In this document: positions 37,301 to 45,826 of the stretch, one piece after another
Layout: each line of letters begins with the position of its first letter
Position numbering within the stretch: position 1 is the first letter of the stretch
Made by a program: the position numbers and the translations under genes
NCBI GenBank assembly: GCA_903951425.1
Contig: CAJBBX010000083.1
Location: forward strand, 1-64,000
Direction of reading: 5' to 3'
From: an uncultured Chthonomonas sp.
Lineage (GTDB): Bacteria > Armatimonadota > Chthonomonadetes > Chthonomonadales > CAJBBX01
DNA length: 64,000 bases
Notes under the pieces: model-generated
What the model was told of the DNA's origin: nothing
What the model saw: only the letters and a program-made list of their open reading frames with translations
Database searches by the model: none

Positions 37301-38275
37301 GCCGTGAAGTTCACGCAGCGAGGCTGCGTCACGTTGCGCGTGGCGGCGGACCCGGAAGGCGATCGGCACTGGTTCACTGCGTCGGTTGAAGACACCGGGC
37401 CGGGCATCGCGCCCGAGGAGCTCTCGGTCCTTTTCAAGGAGTTCGAGCAGGCGGCCGCGGGCCGGCGGATGCAGACGGGCACGGGTTTGGGCCTCGCCAT
37501 CAGCCGCGACTTCGCGCAGCTCATGGGCGGCGATATCACGGTCTGGTCGGAGCTGGACAAGGGCAGCGTCTTCAGCCTGGGAGCCCCCCTGCTTGCTGCC
37601 GAGGCGCCCGATGGCCTCGTCGCCGCCGTCGGCCCTGTAGTTGGGCTGGCGCCCGGCGTGGTCCCGCCCACCGTCCTCGTGGCCGACGATGTGCCCGCCA
37701 ACCGGCACTGGCTCCGGGACGCCCTGGCCGGCCTCGGCTTCGCTACCGTGGAGGCCGCCGACGGCCAGGAGGCCGTCGATCGGTGGCTGGAGACGCGGTG
37801 CCCGGTTGTCCTCATGGATATGCGCATGCCGCGCATGAACGGCCGCGAGGCCATCGAGCTGATACGGGCGGCGGAAGGCGGCGGCGATGTGACGATACTC
37901 GCCTTGACGGCCGCCATGTTCGAGGAGGATCGGCAGGCCCTGCTCCAGTCCGGAGCTACGGACGTCCTGGTCAAGCCCATCGCCCTTGCCGATGTGGTCG
38001 ACCGGCTTGAGAGGCTTGCCGGGGTCAGGTTCCTGCGGGAGGGCGTCCAGCCCGTCGCCGCTCAGGGCGGTGACGGCGCGGAGCCGCCGGTTCTGGTGGG
38101 ACTTCCCGCCGAGCTGGCCGCAGAACTGCGCGCCGCCGCACTGGCCGGCGATTCGTCGCGTGTGACCGACCTCCTGAACTCAGCGCCGCCCGAGTATGCC
38201 GCGGCTGCCGAGATGCTGGGTACGATGGTAGAGCGGTACGATTACGACGGCATCCTGTGTGCCCTTGATATTTGA
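34307..38275 (+). CDS. Multi-PAS/GAF hybrid histidine kinase
   Basis: A very large cytoplasmic hybrid kinase of 1322 residues. In order: two PAS domains (about 5-125, 140-260), a GAF domain (about 275-425; YVAVWIGIPDEES, GPTGHAIRERRPIVLND), and three more PAS domains (about 445-570, 620-745, 750-870). HisKA has H880 (ANLSHEIRTPLNAI). HATPase boxes are intact (NLLGNAVKFT, VEDTGPGI, GTGLGLAISRD). The receiver is at about 1125-1240 (VLVADDVPAN, VLMDMRMPRMNG, VLVKPIA). The C-terminal helical tail (LAGDSSRVTDLLNS, YDYDGILCAL) matches that of the preceding kinase, so the two are paralogues. GGGAGG precedes the ATG. It lies 31 bases after the first kinase. Confidence 0.92.
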   Translation: MLMNLLEAQVAMFGAAPFGVLFQVGDGSITWANDAAQGILGRSMRELQGLDSSSHEWDSVREDGSPFPGEEHPSMVCLRTGGTVSNVTMGLLHGVTGERRWIRVHAVPVFGDDAGLPEAVYATFWDITEERRRRLASDRWATLFNASAMDLACTDRATGLFLDVNPSFARARGYEREELVGQPISLVYPPDEHAHMLEHAAEADNTGRSVLESVHIRKDGSRFPVLVEVTAVPGIEGQPATRVAHAVDLTDRNEHAVRLRHLSDVAKATHRLHHIITEAVAADDLLQQVCECLLATRGYVAVWIGIPDEESGAVARAAYAPLALHSPDLGVIRWDDSPAGQGPTGHAIRERRPIVLNDVANDPAFEPWRDATLAAGAASVCAVPMIIEDRVIGVLAVKADTVDAFREEDVHFLLDYSALVASAMKSQSDSRQRRKAEERLRTSEQRLSLLVHHMQAGVLVRTPDRQGIYANEQAGSILGLTHAQVMGLEDPPEGWQVLDAEGRAYSAAVSPMKAVLMTRRPVSGAILGVQKPGVQDPTWIEVHAGPRLDADGAVDQVVMTFIDVTERQNALRALREAHDGLERRVVERAAQLEREAAERFAAQEALRETDAQYRRLVDGMLDGFATSDLEGNFLNANAAFCRMVGRTVDELRGLTLHDISDPTWRASEERLIVEQVMRRGYSDVYEKQYIRADGVMVPVELRTHLSVGRDGQPTGFCAIVRDCTARKAAERDLLRSHAKYQDLVERMPEIIFSTDLQGRLTFLSPAIADVLGYAPEELLGRVAWESIDGEYSGVARDSIERSIAGEDVSALVRTYARDGSDRWLRARANRIGSQDVPTGVSGILTDVTGLIKAENALREARDMAEAANKAKSTFLANLSHEIRTPLNAILGYAQLMSGDTGLPEGARANLDVIGRSGRHLLSLINDVLVMSRIEAGRVVMESQTFNLQAVIDDVAAMFRVRAQAKSLDFAVAGLETLPEWALGDEGKIRQVLVNLLGNAVKFTQRGCVTLRVAADPEGDRHWFTASVEDTGPGIAPEELSVLFKEFEQAAAGRRMQTGTGLGLAISRDFAQLMGGDITVWSELDKGSVFSLGAPLLAAEAPDGLVAAVGPVVGLAPGVVPPTVLVADDVPANRHWLRDALAGLGFATVEAADGQEAVDRWLETRCPVVLMDMRMPRMNGREAIELIRAAEGGGDVTILALTAAMFEEDRQALLQSGATDVLVKPIALADVVDRLERLAGVRFLREGVQPVAAQGGDGAEPPVLVGLPAELAAELRAAALAGDSSRVTDLLNSAPPEYAAAAEMLGTMVERYDYDGILCALDI

Positions 38276-38322
38276 TGCCGCCATGCGCCGGGTAGGCGAA
38301 CCCGGAGCGTAAAGGAGCCCAC

Positions 38323-39519
38323 ATGGACAGATCGGTCGAGGCGCCCATAATCATGGTGGTGGATGATACGCCCGCCAACCTCGGCCTGCTGGAGGGTGTC
38401 CTCCAGCGGCGTGGCTACCGTGTGCGCGCATTCCTGAGCGGCCTGCGGGCGCTTGCCGCGGCCGAGCTGGAGCAGCCGAGCCTGATCCTGCTGGACGTGG
38501 CCATGCCGGACATGGATGGCTTCGAGGTATGCCGCATGTTCAAGGCGCGCCCGGAGCTGCAGCATATCCCGATCATCTTCATCACGGTGCTCGAGGGTAC
38601 TGAGGACAAGGTGACGGCGTTCCGGAGCGGCGGGGTCGACTTCATCACGAAGCCTTTCCAGGCCGACGAGCTCTGCTCGCGCGTCCGCGCCCACCTCAGC
38701 ATCAGCGCCAGGCAGGCCCGGCTCGAGGCCCACAACGCCGTGCTGGATGCCATGGTTGCCCAACGCACATCCGAGCTGGCTGAAGCCAACCAGCGCCTGG
38801 CCCTCCTCGATGAGGCCAAGGGCGCCGTGATCCGCATGGTCACCCGAGAGTTGCGCACCCCGCTGTACGGCGTTCTTGGTATTGGTGAATTGCTCATCGA
38901 CGAAAAGGTCCGGGCTACTGAGGCAGGCGACCTGACGGACCTCTACCAGCAGTCCTGCCGGCGGCTTATGGGCATCATCGAGAACGCCGAGCTCATCGCC
39001 GAGGTAGACCTCAGATCGGGCGCCGCCGCGCGCACCCCGCTTCGAATTCGCCAGTCGCTGGCCGACGCCGCGGCAGCCGCTAAGGCCGACCGCCCGGACG
39101 CGCAGGTCAGGCTGCAGCTCGACCTGCTGGAATCGACCGAGTTCCTGGGTGACGCCCACCTTGTCCGGCAGGCGTTCCGCGCACTCATCCGGACCGCCAT
39201 CGACCTTGGGCCCAGCGGCAGTCCGGTGGATGTCCGTTGCTCCGACCGGGGCAACGCCGTCGTGGTCGAAATCGAGAGCCACGGCCACAGCCTGGCGCCT
39301 GATGCGCAGGAGGCTATGGGCACGATGCTGTGCGCGTCGGCGCTGGAGACGGCGCCCTCGGGCTTCTGGCTCGACCCGGCAGTGGCGCACCGCATCCTCA
39401 CGGTGTTCGGCGCCAGCGTCTCCGTGCGCGCCCTTGAGCCCGACGGCGCCCTGTTCGTGGCCCGGCTTCGCACGGCGCCAGGTCAGGAGCTAACGGTCGA
39501 CTCCATGCCGCTCACCTGA
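38323..39519 (+). CDS. Receiver-domain protein with degenerate histidine kinase core (pseudokinase)
   Basis: A protein of 398 residues. The N-terminal receiver is intact: acidic pair in MVVDDTP, phosphoacceptor in LILLDVAMPDMDG, Lys in FITKPFQ. A coiled coil (AQRTSELAEANQRLALLDEAK) leads to a HisKA-like helix pair. The H-box reads MVTRELRTPLYG, so the phosphoacceptor His is Arg175. The ATPase-like domain lacks the N-box Asn (RALIRTAIDLG) and the DTGxG box (ESHGHSLAP). It should be unable to bind ATP or autophosphorylate. It is third in the signalling operon and a clear paralogue of the next gene. It may receive phosphate from the two kinases upstream. Confidence 0.85.
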   Translation: MDRSVEAPIIMVVDDTPANLGLLEGVLQRRGYRVRAFLSGLRALAAAELEQPSLILLDVAMPDMDGFEVCRMFKARPELQHIPIIFITVLEGTEDKVTAFRSGGVDFITKPFQADELCSRVRAHLSISARQARLEAHNAVLDAMVAQRTSELAEANQRLALLDEAKGAVIRMVTRELRTPLYGVLGIGELLIDEKVRATEAGDLTDLYQQSCRRLMGIIENAELIAEVDLRSGAAARTPLRIRQSLADAAAAAKADRPDAQVRLQLDLLESTEFLGDAHLVRQAFRALIRTAIDLGPSGSPVDVRCSDRGNAVVVEIESHGHSLAPDAQEAMGTMLCASALETAPSGFWLDPAVAHRILTVFGASVSVRALEPDGALFVARLRTAPGQELTVDSMPLT

Positions 39520-39619
39520 GTGCGGGGCGGGTACAATGGCGCAACCTAGCTTCCGTTGCGACAAGGTTGCCCTGTCCGCCCTATACGCCGATGCGCCTAC
39601 GGGCGCGGGAGTATGAGCC

Positions 39620-40786
39620 TTGACCGATTCAGCGCCCACTGCACCAATCATCATGGTCGTGGACGACCAGCCGTCGAACCTCCGCTTCGTGGAGCGCCTG
39701 CTGATCGACAAGGGCTACCGGGTTCGCTGCTTCACCATGGGTCGGCAGGCATTGGCTGCCGCCGCCGCGGAGCCGCCGGACCTCGTGCTGCTTGATATCG
39801 GCATGCCCAACATGAATGGCTTTGAGGTATGCGAGCAACTCAAGGCCAGCGCCCTGTTGAAGGCGGTTCCGGTTATCTTCGTGAGCGGGCATGATGAGCC
39901 GGAGGAGAAGCTGCGCGCGTTTCGGGCCGGCGGCGTCGACTATGTCGTCAAGCCTTACGACGGCTCCGAACTGAACGCCCGCCTTACCACCCACCTCACG
40001 ATCAAGCGCCTCCAGGGCGAGCTTGAGGCGCAGAACTCCCATCTGGAGGATCTGGTCGGCGTGCGCACCCAGGAGCTCGCCGAGGCCAACCGAAAGCTCT
40101 CCCTGCTGGACAGCGCCAAGAGCGCCTTCCTCCAGCTCATCGCCCACGAACTCCGCACTCCGCTGAACGGCATCCTGGGTGTGGGCGAACTCGCCCTGTT
40201 GGACCTGCCCGAAGACGAGACCACGCACGAGTTGCGCAGCATGTTCGGCGTCTCCCGTGAGCGGATGCTCAGCGTCCTGAATGACGCGGAGTTGCTGAGC
40301 GAGATCGAGCTGGCGGGCGAATCCTTCCGTTTGGCGTCGGTCTCCGTGGAGGTTGCGCTGGGTCACGCCGTCGAGGTTACCTCGCCGGTCTTCGTCCGGC
40401 GGAACATCACGCTCACCCTTACCGGTGAGTGCGATTGCCACGTACGGGCCGAGGGCGAGCTGCTGCGGCGCGCCTTGCAGGCCCTTCTCACGACAGCTGC
40501 CAAGCTAACGAAGCATGGCGGCCGGGTGTCGGTGGAGCGCGAGGCGGAGGACGGGCAGACGGTGGTGCGGGTCGTGACCGATGGGCCGACGCTCCCCGAG
40601 AAGTCGCTGGACACGCTCTTCGACGTGCTGACCGGCGTCCACGGGGTTCAGGACGACGACGACCTGGGGCTTGACCCACCCGTCGCTTTCCGGATCGTCT
40701 CCCTCTTTGGGGGCTCTATGCGCGTAGGCAACGCCGGTACTGCCGGCGTGGAGATCGTTCTCTCCCTGGCTTGCATACCCGCCTAG
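39620..40786 (+). CDS. Receiver-HisKA protein with degenerate ATPase domain
   Basis: A protein of 388 residues, paralogue of the preceding gene. The receiver is intact (MVVDDQPSN, LVLLDIGMPNMNG, YVVKPYDG). H176 is kept in the H-box (LIAHELRTPLNGIL). The ATPase-like domain lacks the N-box Asn (QALLTTAAKLTK) and the G1 box (VTDGPTLPEKS), so it probably cannot bind ATP. It could act as a phosphotransfer protein. The start is a TTG at 39620 with GGGAG eight bases upstream; the nearby ATG at 39613 is in another frame. A TACAAT element at 39532-39537 may give it its own promoter. Confidence 0.83.
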   Translation: MTDSAPTAPIIMVVDDQPSNLRFVERLLIDKGYRVRCFTMGRQALAAAAAEPPDLVLLDIGMPNMNGFEVCEQLKASALLKAVPVIFVSGHDEPEEKLRAFRAGGVDYVVKPYDGSELNARLTTHLTIKRLQGELEAQNSHLEDLVGVRTQELAEANRKLSLLDSAKSAFLQLIAHELRTPLNGILGVGELALLDLPEDETTHELRSMFGVSRERMLSVLNDAELLSEIELAGESFRLASVSVEVALGHAVEVTSPVFVRRNITLTLTGECDCHVRAEGELLRRALQALLTTAAKLTKHGGRVSVEREAEDGQTVVRVVTDGPTLPEKSLDTLFDVLTGVHGVQDDDDLGLDPPVAFRIVSLFGGSMRVGNAGTAGVEIVLSLACIPA

Positions 40787-40797
40787 CAGGATACAGT

Positions 40798-40843
40798 GAG
40801 GGAAGCGCCGGTTCGCCGTCTCCGGAGAACGTCTGCTTCCCTC
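40798..40843. terminator. Long inverted repeat between convergent genes
   Basis: GAGGGAAGC at 40798-40806 pairs exactly with GCTTCCCTC at 40835-40843, with a 28-base loop containing a smaller TCTCCGGAGA palindrome. It lies just after the signalling operon stop, with the convergent regulator gene ending at 41031. There is no U-tract. It is probably a terminator or an mRNA-protecting hairpin. Confidence 0.5.
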
Positions 40844-41030
40844 AAATCTCCTGCCGCCGCTGGCCGCCGAAACCAGGCGATTGCGGATATCCCGGGTCTC
40901 GTACGCCTCGTCACAGCAGGCCCTACTCCGTACTACGGCAACCATGAGTGATGAGAGGATTCACAGGCTTGAGAGTACCACATCAACACCAGATAGGGTT
41001 CAGATAGGGCCCAGTCGCCGTGGCGCCCTG
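40844..41030. other. Intergenic region between convergent genes
   Basis: No gene is seen here. The one notable element is a direct repeat: CAGATAGGG at 40990-40998 and again at 41001-41009, an 11-base period. It lies at the 3' ends of both neighbouring genes, so a promoter role is not obvious. Confidence 0.4.
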
Positions 41031-42134
41031 TCAGCCGCCGGTAAGCGGCAGGCTTGAGCCGCGTACCCTCAGCTCGCTAGGAAGGGTGACAGTCCTGCAT
41101 GGGCCGGTGACGCGGCGCTCCAGGCGGTCGAGCACCATGTGGGCGGCGGTCGAGCCGATGGCCGTCAGCGGCTGCACCACCGTCGTCAGCGTGGGCCGGA
41201 TGATTTCGGCTTCATGGGCCGCGTCGAACCCGACCACGGCCACGCCGTTCGGGATATCGGCCCCGGCATCGCGCAGGGCGAGCACAACCTCCACCGCCAG
41301 CCAGTCGCAGAGACAGATGAGGGCCGTGTAGGGCGGTTCCGGCCCGGCCAGCCGCGCTACCACTTGGGCTCGCTCAACCACGTCGGAGTTCCATCGTAGC
41401 ACGTCGGGGATATCGCCGGGAGCGCCTGACTTGCCCATGGCGATCGCGATGCCCGACTGCCGCTGCAGCATCGGCGCGTTGAGGAACGGCGGCGCCACCA
41501 GCGCAATGCTACGGTGCCCCTCGTCCAGCAGGTGTTCGGCTACCACCGCGCCGGCCGCCACGTGGTCGATGGCCACGTGCTCGGTGTTCAGGCCGCGTAT
41601 GGGGTGGTCCAGCGTCACAATGGCCACCTGGTCGGCCAGCATCTGGTGCATCACGTCGCTGGCCGGGCCCGCCGTGTTGGGCCACCAGACGAGGCCGGGA
41701 ATGCGCTTGGTGTGCACCGCCGCCAGGGCCTCTCGCTCGCGGCTGATCATGGCGGCCAGCGTTGGTCCGCTCGTGTCGTAGGCGATCAGGTCAAGGCCCG
41801 CCTCGCTCAGCACGGCGTGGACCGCTGCCGCCACTGGCCGGCCCAGTCCCGTGTAGAGGTCAGGCATGATGAGCGCCACAGGGCAGATAGCCGGCGACTG
41901 CGCCTCCGTGGCGCGTCCCAGGATGCGGTGGCCGCGCCGGTCTTCGGAGCAGATGAAGCCGGCCCTCTGCAGCGCCTGCAGCGCCATGCGGACCGTCGTC
42001 CGGCTGGCGTCGTACTCCGTCGTCAGCTCGCGCTCCGAAGGCAGGTACTCGCATTCGGCCAGTCGTCCGGCGGCGATCTCCTCGCGCAGTCGCTGGGCCA
42101 GTTGCTCGTAGAGCGGCAGTCTGCTGCTTGGCAT
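41031..42134 (-). CDS. GntR-headed LacI-type transcription regulator
   Basis: A regulator of 367 residues with the AraR-like fusion layout. The N-terminal GntR winged helix (1-70) shows PLYEQLAQRLREEI, LPSERELTTEYDASRTTVR and LQRAGFI. A LacI/periplasmic-binding-protein sugar sensor follows (about 85-360): VALIMPDLY, VAIVTLDHPIRGLN, HRSIALVAPP, DIPNGVAVVGFD, TTVVQPLTAIG. It starts 8 bases after the stop of the GDPD-hydrolase fusion on the same strand, so the two are probably co-transcribed. It is likely to respond to a sugar released by that enzyme or its neighbours. The ligand is unknown. Confidence 0.9.
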   Translation of the reverse strand: MPSSRLPLYEQLAQRLREEIAAGRLAECEYLPSERELTTEYDASRTTVRMALQALQRAGFICSEDRRGHRILGRATEAQSPAICPVALIMPDLYTGLGRPVAAAVHAVLSEAGLDLIAYDTSGPTLAAMISREREALAAVHTKRIPGLVWWPNTAGPASDVMHQMLADQVAIVTLDHPIRGLNTEHVAIDHVAAGAVVAEHLLDEGHRSIALVAPPFLNAPMLQRQSGIAIAMGKSGAPGDIPDVLRWNSDVVERAQVVARLAGPEPPYTALICLCDWLAVEVVLALRDAGADIPNGVAVVGFDAAHEAEIIRPTLTTVVQPLTAIGSTAAHMVLDRLERRVTGPCRTVTLPSELRVRGSSLPLTGG

Positions 42135-42142
42135 GCCCTATT

Positions 42143-45100
42143 CTACTTGATGACAGCCTCGGCGGGGAGCGTGCGCGCGTTCGCGGCGAAGGGCGCGCCT
42201 TGCACCAACAGCGTCACGCGGGCACGGGCGCCGTCTCCCAGGCGGCCGAAAGAGCATGAGACCTCGGAGGCGCCTGCCGGCGCCTTCACCGGACCTCCCA
42301 CAGGGTTGGCGCGCTGTAGCTCCTCTCCCTTCGGCCCGTACACCACCGCCGCCGCACCGTCATACTCAAGGTAGCTGCCGCTCATCATCTCCACCGGGAA
42401 GGTGATCGTGGAGCCGCCGATCCGCAGCGTCGGCGAGGAGAATGCGCCGTCCGCCAGTCCGATGGCCTCCACGGCGCCCACGCCCAGCGTCGCGGATTTG
42501 CCCGGCGGCACGTTGTTCACCCAGAGCGAGATCTCGGAGATTGCGCCGTAGGCCACGCCTTCGCGGTAGATCGAGTAGGCGTTGCCGTAGGGCCATGCGT
42601 AGTCCGCCCATCGTAGCCCCTCGGGCTCCACCAGCCGGAAGTAGCGCCAGCCGGTGAAGTCGATGATGATGTAGCGCTCCGCGATGCCCGCCACCAGGTG
42701 GTCGGGGCTGCGCATCTGCACGTTAAGCACCTCGCCCAGACCGTCGCCGCGCACCCAGAGGCCCACGCCCTGCCGTGCGGAGAGGTTCAGCGGGGCCGCG
42801 AACGTCCGCCCAAACTGCGCCCAGGAGCCGCGCGCGTTCTGCGTGCCGTTGCTGACGGTGAGGACCCCGTACCGCGCAGGTCCGCCGTGGGCCTCCTGGC
42901 CCGCGCCGGACTTCAACTCGGCCGTGATGCCCGTGGCGGCCTGTCGAAGCGTCAGCGTTTCCGGCTGCGAGGGGTCGATGACCGGATCCCCGGCGCCGGC
43001 CGGAGCCGCCGTCAGCGCCTCGATGCGGATCCGGGGCGACTGGGCCGCGTAGGGGTTCTGCAGCTTCCAGATGAGCGTCCGCTCGTCGCCGGGGTCCACG
43101 CGCTGCTTCTGCGCCGTCACGGGCGCCAGTTCGGGTATGCCGCCGGCCCTGGGCAGCAGCGTGAAGAGGGCGCCGGGTCGGACCAGCCGGTCGCGCACTG
43201 GAGCGGAGAAGACGCCCGCCAGGCGCTGTTGCTCCCAGGCCCGGATGGCCTCGGCCAGACGCGGCAGAGCCGGGACCGTGCGTAGCGTGTTCGGGTCGAT
43301 GCCCATGAGCGCGAACCCGGCCCCGGAGCCCACGCACTTGGCCATGAGGTACTCCATGTCTTCGCGGAAGGTGGGCTCGCCCTCGGCTCCGTGCCACGTC
43401 TTCACGGCCCACCAACCGAGCTGGCCTGGCAGGTACATCCGCTGGTTGGTTTCGTTGCCCTTTACGTGCAGGTCGATGAAGGCCTGGTGGCTCCGGTTGG
43501 GGTGGTCCCAGGCGCCCATGCGGGATCGGACGGTCCAGAGGTGGTGGTGGAACGTGCTCATCTCCATGAGCGCGGGCCGCTTGAGGCGCGCGGCCAGCTC
43601 GTAGACGAAGGTGGAGCCGTAGTGCCACGCCGCGTCGGCGCCACCCAGGATGTCCTCGCCGTCCAGCGCGTCCAGGTAGATCATGTCGAAGCCGCACTCG
43701 TTGTACATGCTCGCCGTAGCGGCTGCCACCTCGGCCAACATGTCGGTCTTGGGGTCGGGCACGAGCAGGCCGAAGCACTCCTTTAGCTGGTCGACCTTGG
43801 CGCCCGCGGCGTGGTCCGCCGGCCGCGTGCCGCAGGCGCCGCGCACCAGGCCCGCCAGCGCCCCGCCGGGGGCGTCCACGGTGGTGAACTGGATCAGCTC
43901 GTCATCGACGCGCAGTAGCGCGGAGTTGCGTACGAAGAAGCCGGTGATGGGCGAGACGCCGGTCACGCCCTCGTTCACTCGGAGCCGGCCGGCGCCGGCC
44001 GCCAGCGGCTCGGCAAGCGTGAATGTGGCCGACTTGGCCAGGCGCGGATCGGGCCTGGGCGTAACCCACGAGCACTGCTTGTCGATGAAGAAGGCGTAAG
44101 TATGGAGCCCCGCCTTGATGCCCGCCTCGTGGAGCTTATCGATGACGGCCTTGAAGTCGGCGCGCCCGTTGGGGTAGGTCACCGGGTTGGGGCGGCAGTC
44201 GCCGAACCGGAACGAGGCGCCGCCGTGGAAGTCGATCTGGGTGACGCCCAGCAGCTTCGCCGTGCGCACCCACTCCCCCACGTTGGCCACGGTCATGTCG
44301 CCGAAGTTGAAGAGGTAGGAGCCCCGGGCCTCGGGCGCGTCCATGGCCCAGGGGCCGCCGATGCGGCTGGCCGGCAGGTCCGGCGAGGAGGCCACCGCCG
44401 CCTTCAGGGCGTCGCGGAGCCGGGCGTAGGGGCGCGCCATGAGCGCCACGCGGGCGCCCACCAGGCCGAACCGCTTCTCACAGGCCGCCTCGAGGCGTGT
44501 AGATGGTCCGGGCAGGGCGGGCACGTCGGTCTTCAGGTTCAGGGCCAACGCCGAGGCGCAGACGGGGTCGGTCATCTCGCCCTTGGCGGTCAGCGGGATA
44601 TTGACGAACGTAAGCCTGTCGGGCTGCGGACCCGTGACGGAGGCGACGGAGAGCGTGGTGAAGGCCGGCTTGGTCGCAACGTCCAGTGTGACGACCGCGC
44701 CCGTGTCGCCGAACCGCAACTGCAGCTTGCCCGGCGACGCGGTTGCAGCGGTGCAGTCCGTATCGACCTTGCCGAAGCGCACCGAGGCCATGGGCGCGCG
44801 CCCGGCCGCGATGCTGCCGCCCGGGCCGCGAAGGGAGGCGGTGCGTCCGGTGGCGTCCACGCCCCAGGTCAGGTCGCCCACGCGAACCGAGAAGACAGGG
44901 CGCTCCTGGGCCTTACGCTCATCGAGGTAGGCGGCCAGGCGGTCGGGGAAATCGGTCTGAAGTCCGTCAATACCCATTTCAATGGCCTTTGCATAGCCCT
45001 GCGGGTTGTCGGTCGGGCCCATGACGTCGGCATAGACCGGCCTGCCCGCCGCGTGCGACTGGGCGACCAGCTCAGGGGTCCACTCCAGCATATGGCCGTC

Positions 45101-45715
45101 GAGGCCGTCGGCGGGCCGGGTGGCGACGAAGGACGCCACGCCGCCGGGCTTGCGGCAGTCGGGGGGCAGGCTGGGCAGGACGGCAACGGTGGGAGCGAGC
45201 TTGCGCCACTCCAGCAGGTCGTCGGGGTCGTTATAGACGAGCACGTTGCCGTGCATCTCGACGGCCTTGAGGGCCGCGATCACCTGGCGCGTGTCTGCGT
45301 CCTTCTGGTCGAGGTAGACCCGCACCTTGCCCTTGCAGGCGGCCAGGGCCTCCTGCAGCGTCGGCACCGGCTGCGCGACCGTGCCACTGGGGCCATGCAC
45401 ACGGAGCGCCCGGAGCTGTGCCAGCGTCAGGTCGCGCACGGCGCCCTTGCCGTTGGTGGTGCGATCCACCGTCGCGTCGTGCATCAGCGCCAGCTTGCCG
45501 TCGCGGGTGGTCCGCACGTCGACCTCCACGTAGTCGGCCTTCAGCGCCGCAGCCTTGCGGAGGGCCGCCAGCGTGTTCTCCGGTGCGATGCCGGCGCCGC
45601 CCCGGTGGGCGATGACGGCCACGGAGCGATGCGGCGCGGGTAACCGGACGGCCGTTGCCGGCAGCGCGGCAGGGATCGCCATGAGGCAGGCTAACGCGAC
45701 GGAATGACGGCGCAT
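42143..45715 (-). CDS. Secreted fusion of a glycerophosphodiester phosphodiesterase and a glycoside-hydrolase-like barrel
   Basis: An exported protein of 1190 residues. The signal peptide is MRRHSVALACLMAIPAALPA. The GDPD domain (about 30-275) keeps H37-R38, E46-N47-T48, E64 and D66 (DYVEVDVR) and H79 (LMHDATVDRTTNG). From about 290 a beta-rich linker leads to a second barrel: VTQIDFHGGASFRFGDC, AGIKAGLHTYAFFIDK, FDMIYLDALDGEDILGG, LMEMSTFHHHLW, WWAVKTWHGAEGEP. The C-terminal 300 residues look like beta-sandwich binding modules. The second half resembles glycoside hydrolases but I cannot name the family. GAGG lies seven bases before ATG 45715. It is divergent from a sulfatase and followed by a sugar-type regulator. 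Confidence 0.83.
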   Translation of the reverse strand: MRRHSVALACLMAIPAALPATAVRLPAPHRSVAVIAHRGGAGIAPENTLAALRKAAALKADYVEVDVRTTRDGKLALMHDATVDRTTNGKGAVRDLTLAQLRALRVHGPSGTVAQPVPTLQEALAACKGKVRVYLDQKDADTRQVIAALKAVEMHGNVLVYNDPDDLLEWRKLAPTVAVLPSLPPDCRKPGGVASFVATRPADGLDGHMLEWTPELVAQSHAAGRPVYADVMGPTDNPQGYAKAIEMGIDGLQTDFPDRLAAYLDERKAQERPVFSVRVGDLTWGVDATGRTASLRGPGGSIAAGRAPMASVRFGKVDTDCTAATASPGKLQLRFGDTGAVVTLDVATKPAFTTLSVASVTGPQPDRLTFVNIPLTAKGEMTDPVCASALALNLKTDVPALPGPSTRLEAACEKRFGLVGARVALMARPYARLRDALKAAVASSPDLPASRIGGPWAMDAPEARGSYLFNFGDMTVANVGEWVRTAKLLGVTQIDFHGGASFRFGDCRPNPVTYPNGRADFKAVIDKLHEAGIKAGLHTYAFFIDKQCSWVTPRPDPRLAKSATFTLAEPLAAGAGRLRVNEGVTGVSPITGFFVRNSALLRVDDELIQFTTVDAPGGALAGLVRGACGTRPADHAAGAKVDQLKECFGLLVPDPKTDMLAEVAAATASMYNECGFDMIYLDALDGEDILGGADAAWHYGSTFVYELAARLKRPALMEMSTFHHHLWTVRSRMGAWDHPNRSHQAFIDLHVKGNETNQRMYLPGQLGWWAVKTWHGAEGEPTFREDMEYLMAKCVGSGAGFALMGIDPNTLRTVPALPRLAEAIRAWEQQRLAGVFSAPVRDRLVRPGALFTLLPRAGGIPELAPVTAQKQRVDPGDERTLIWKLQNPYAAQSPRIRIEALTAAPAGAGDPVIDPSQPETLTLRQAATGITAELKSGAGQEAHGGPARYGVLTVSNGTQNARGSWAQFGRTFAAPLNLSARQGVGLWVRGDGLGEVLNVQMRSPDHLVAGIAERYIIIDFTGWRYFRLVEPEGLRWADYAWPYGNAYSIYREGVAYGAISEISLWVNNVPPGKSATLGVGAVEAIGLADGAFSSPTLRIGGSTITFPVEMMSGSYLEYDGAAAVVYGPKGEELQRANPVGGPVKAPAGASEVSCSFGRLGDGARARVTLLVQGAPFAANARTLPAEAVIK

Positions 45716-45826
45716 GGTGGACCTCGCTTGGGTGACGGTGTCTGGCGTTCCACTCCACGATACCTGCGCAGACGCGGCCGGCGCTACTTCCGGCCCATCC
45801 CGGACGGCGCGGTACAATGCGGCATC

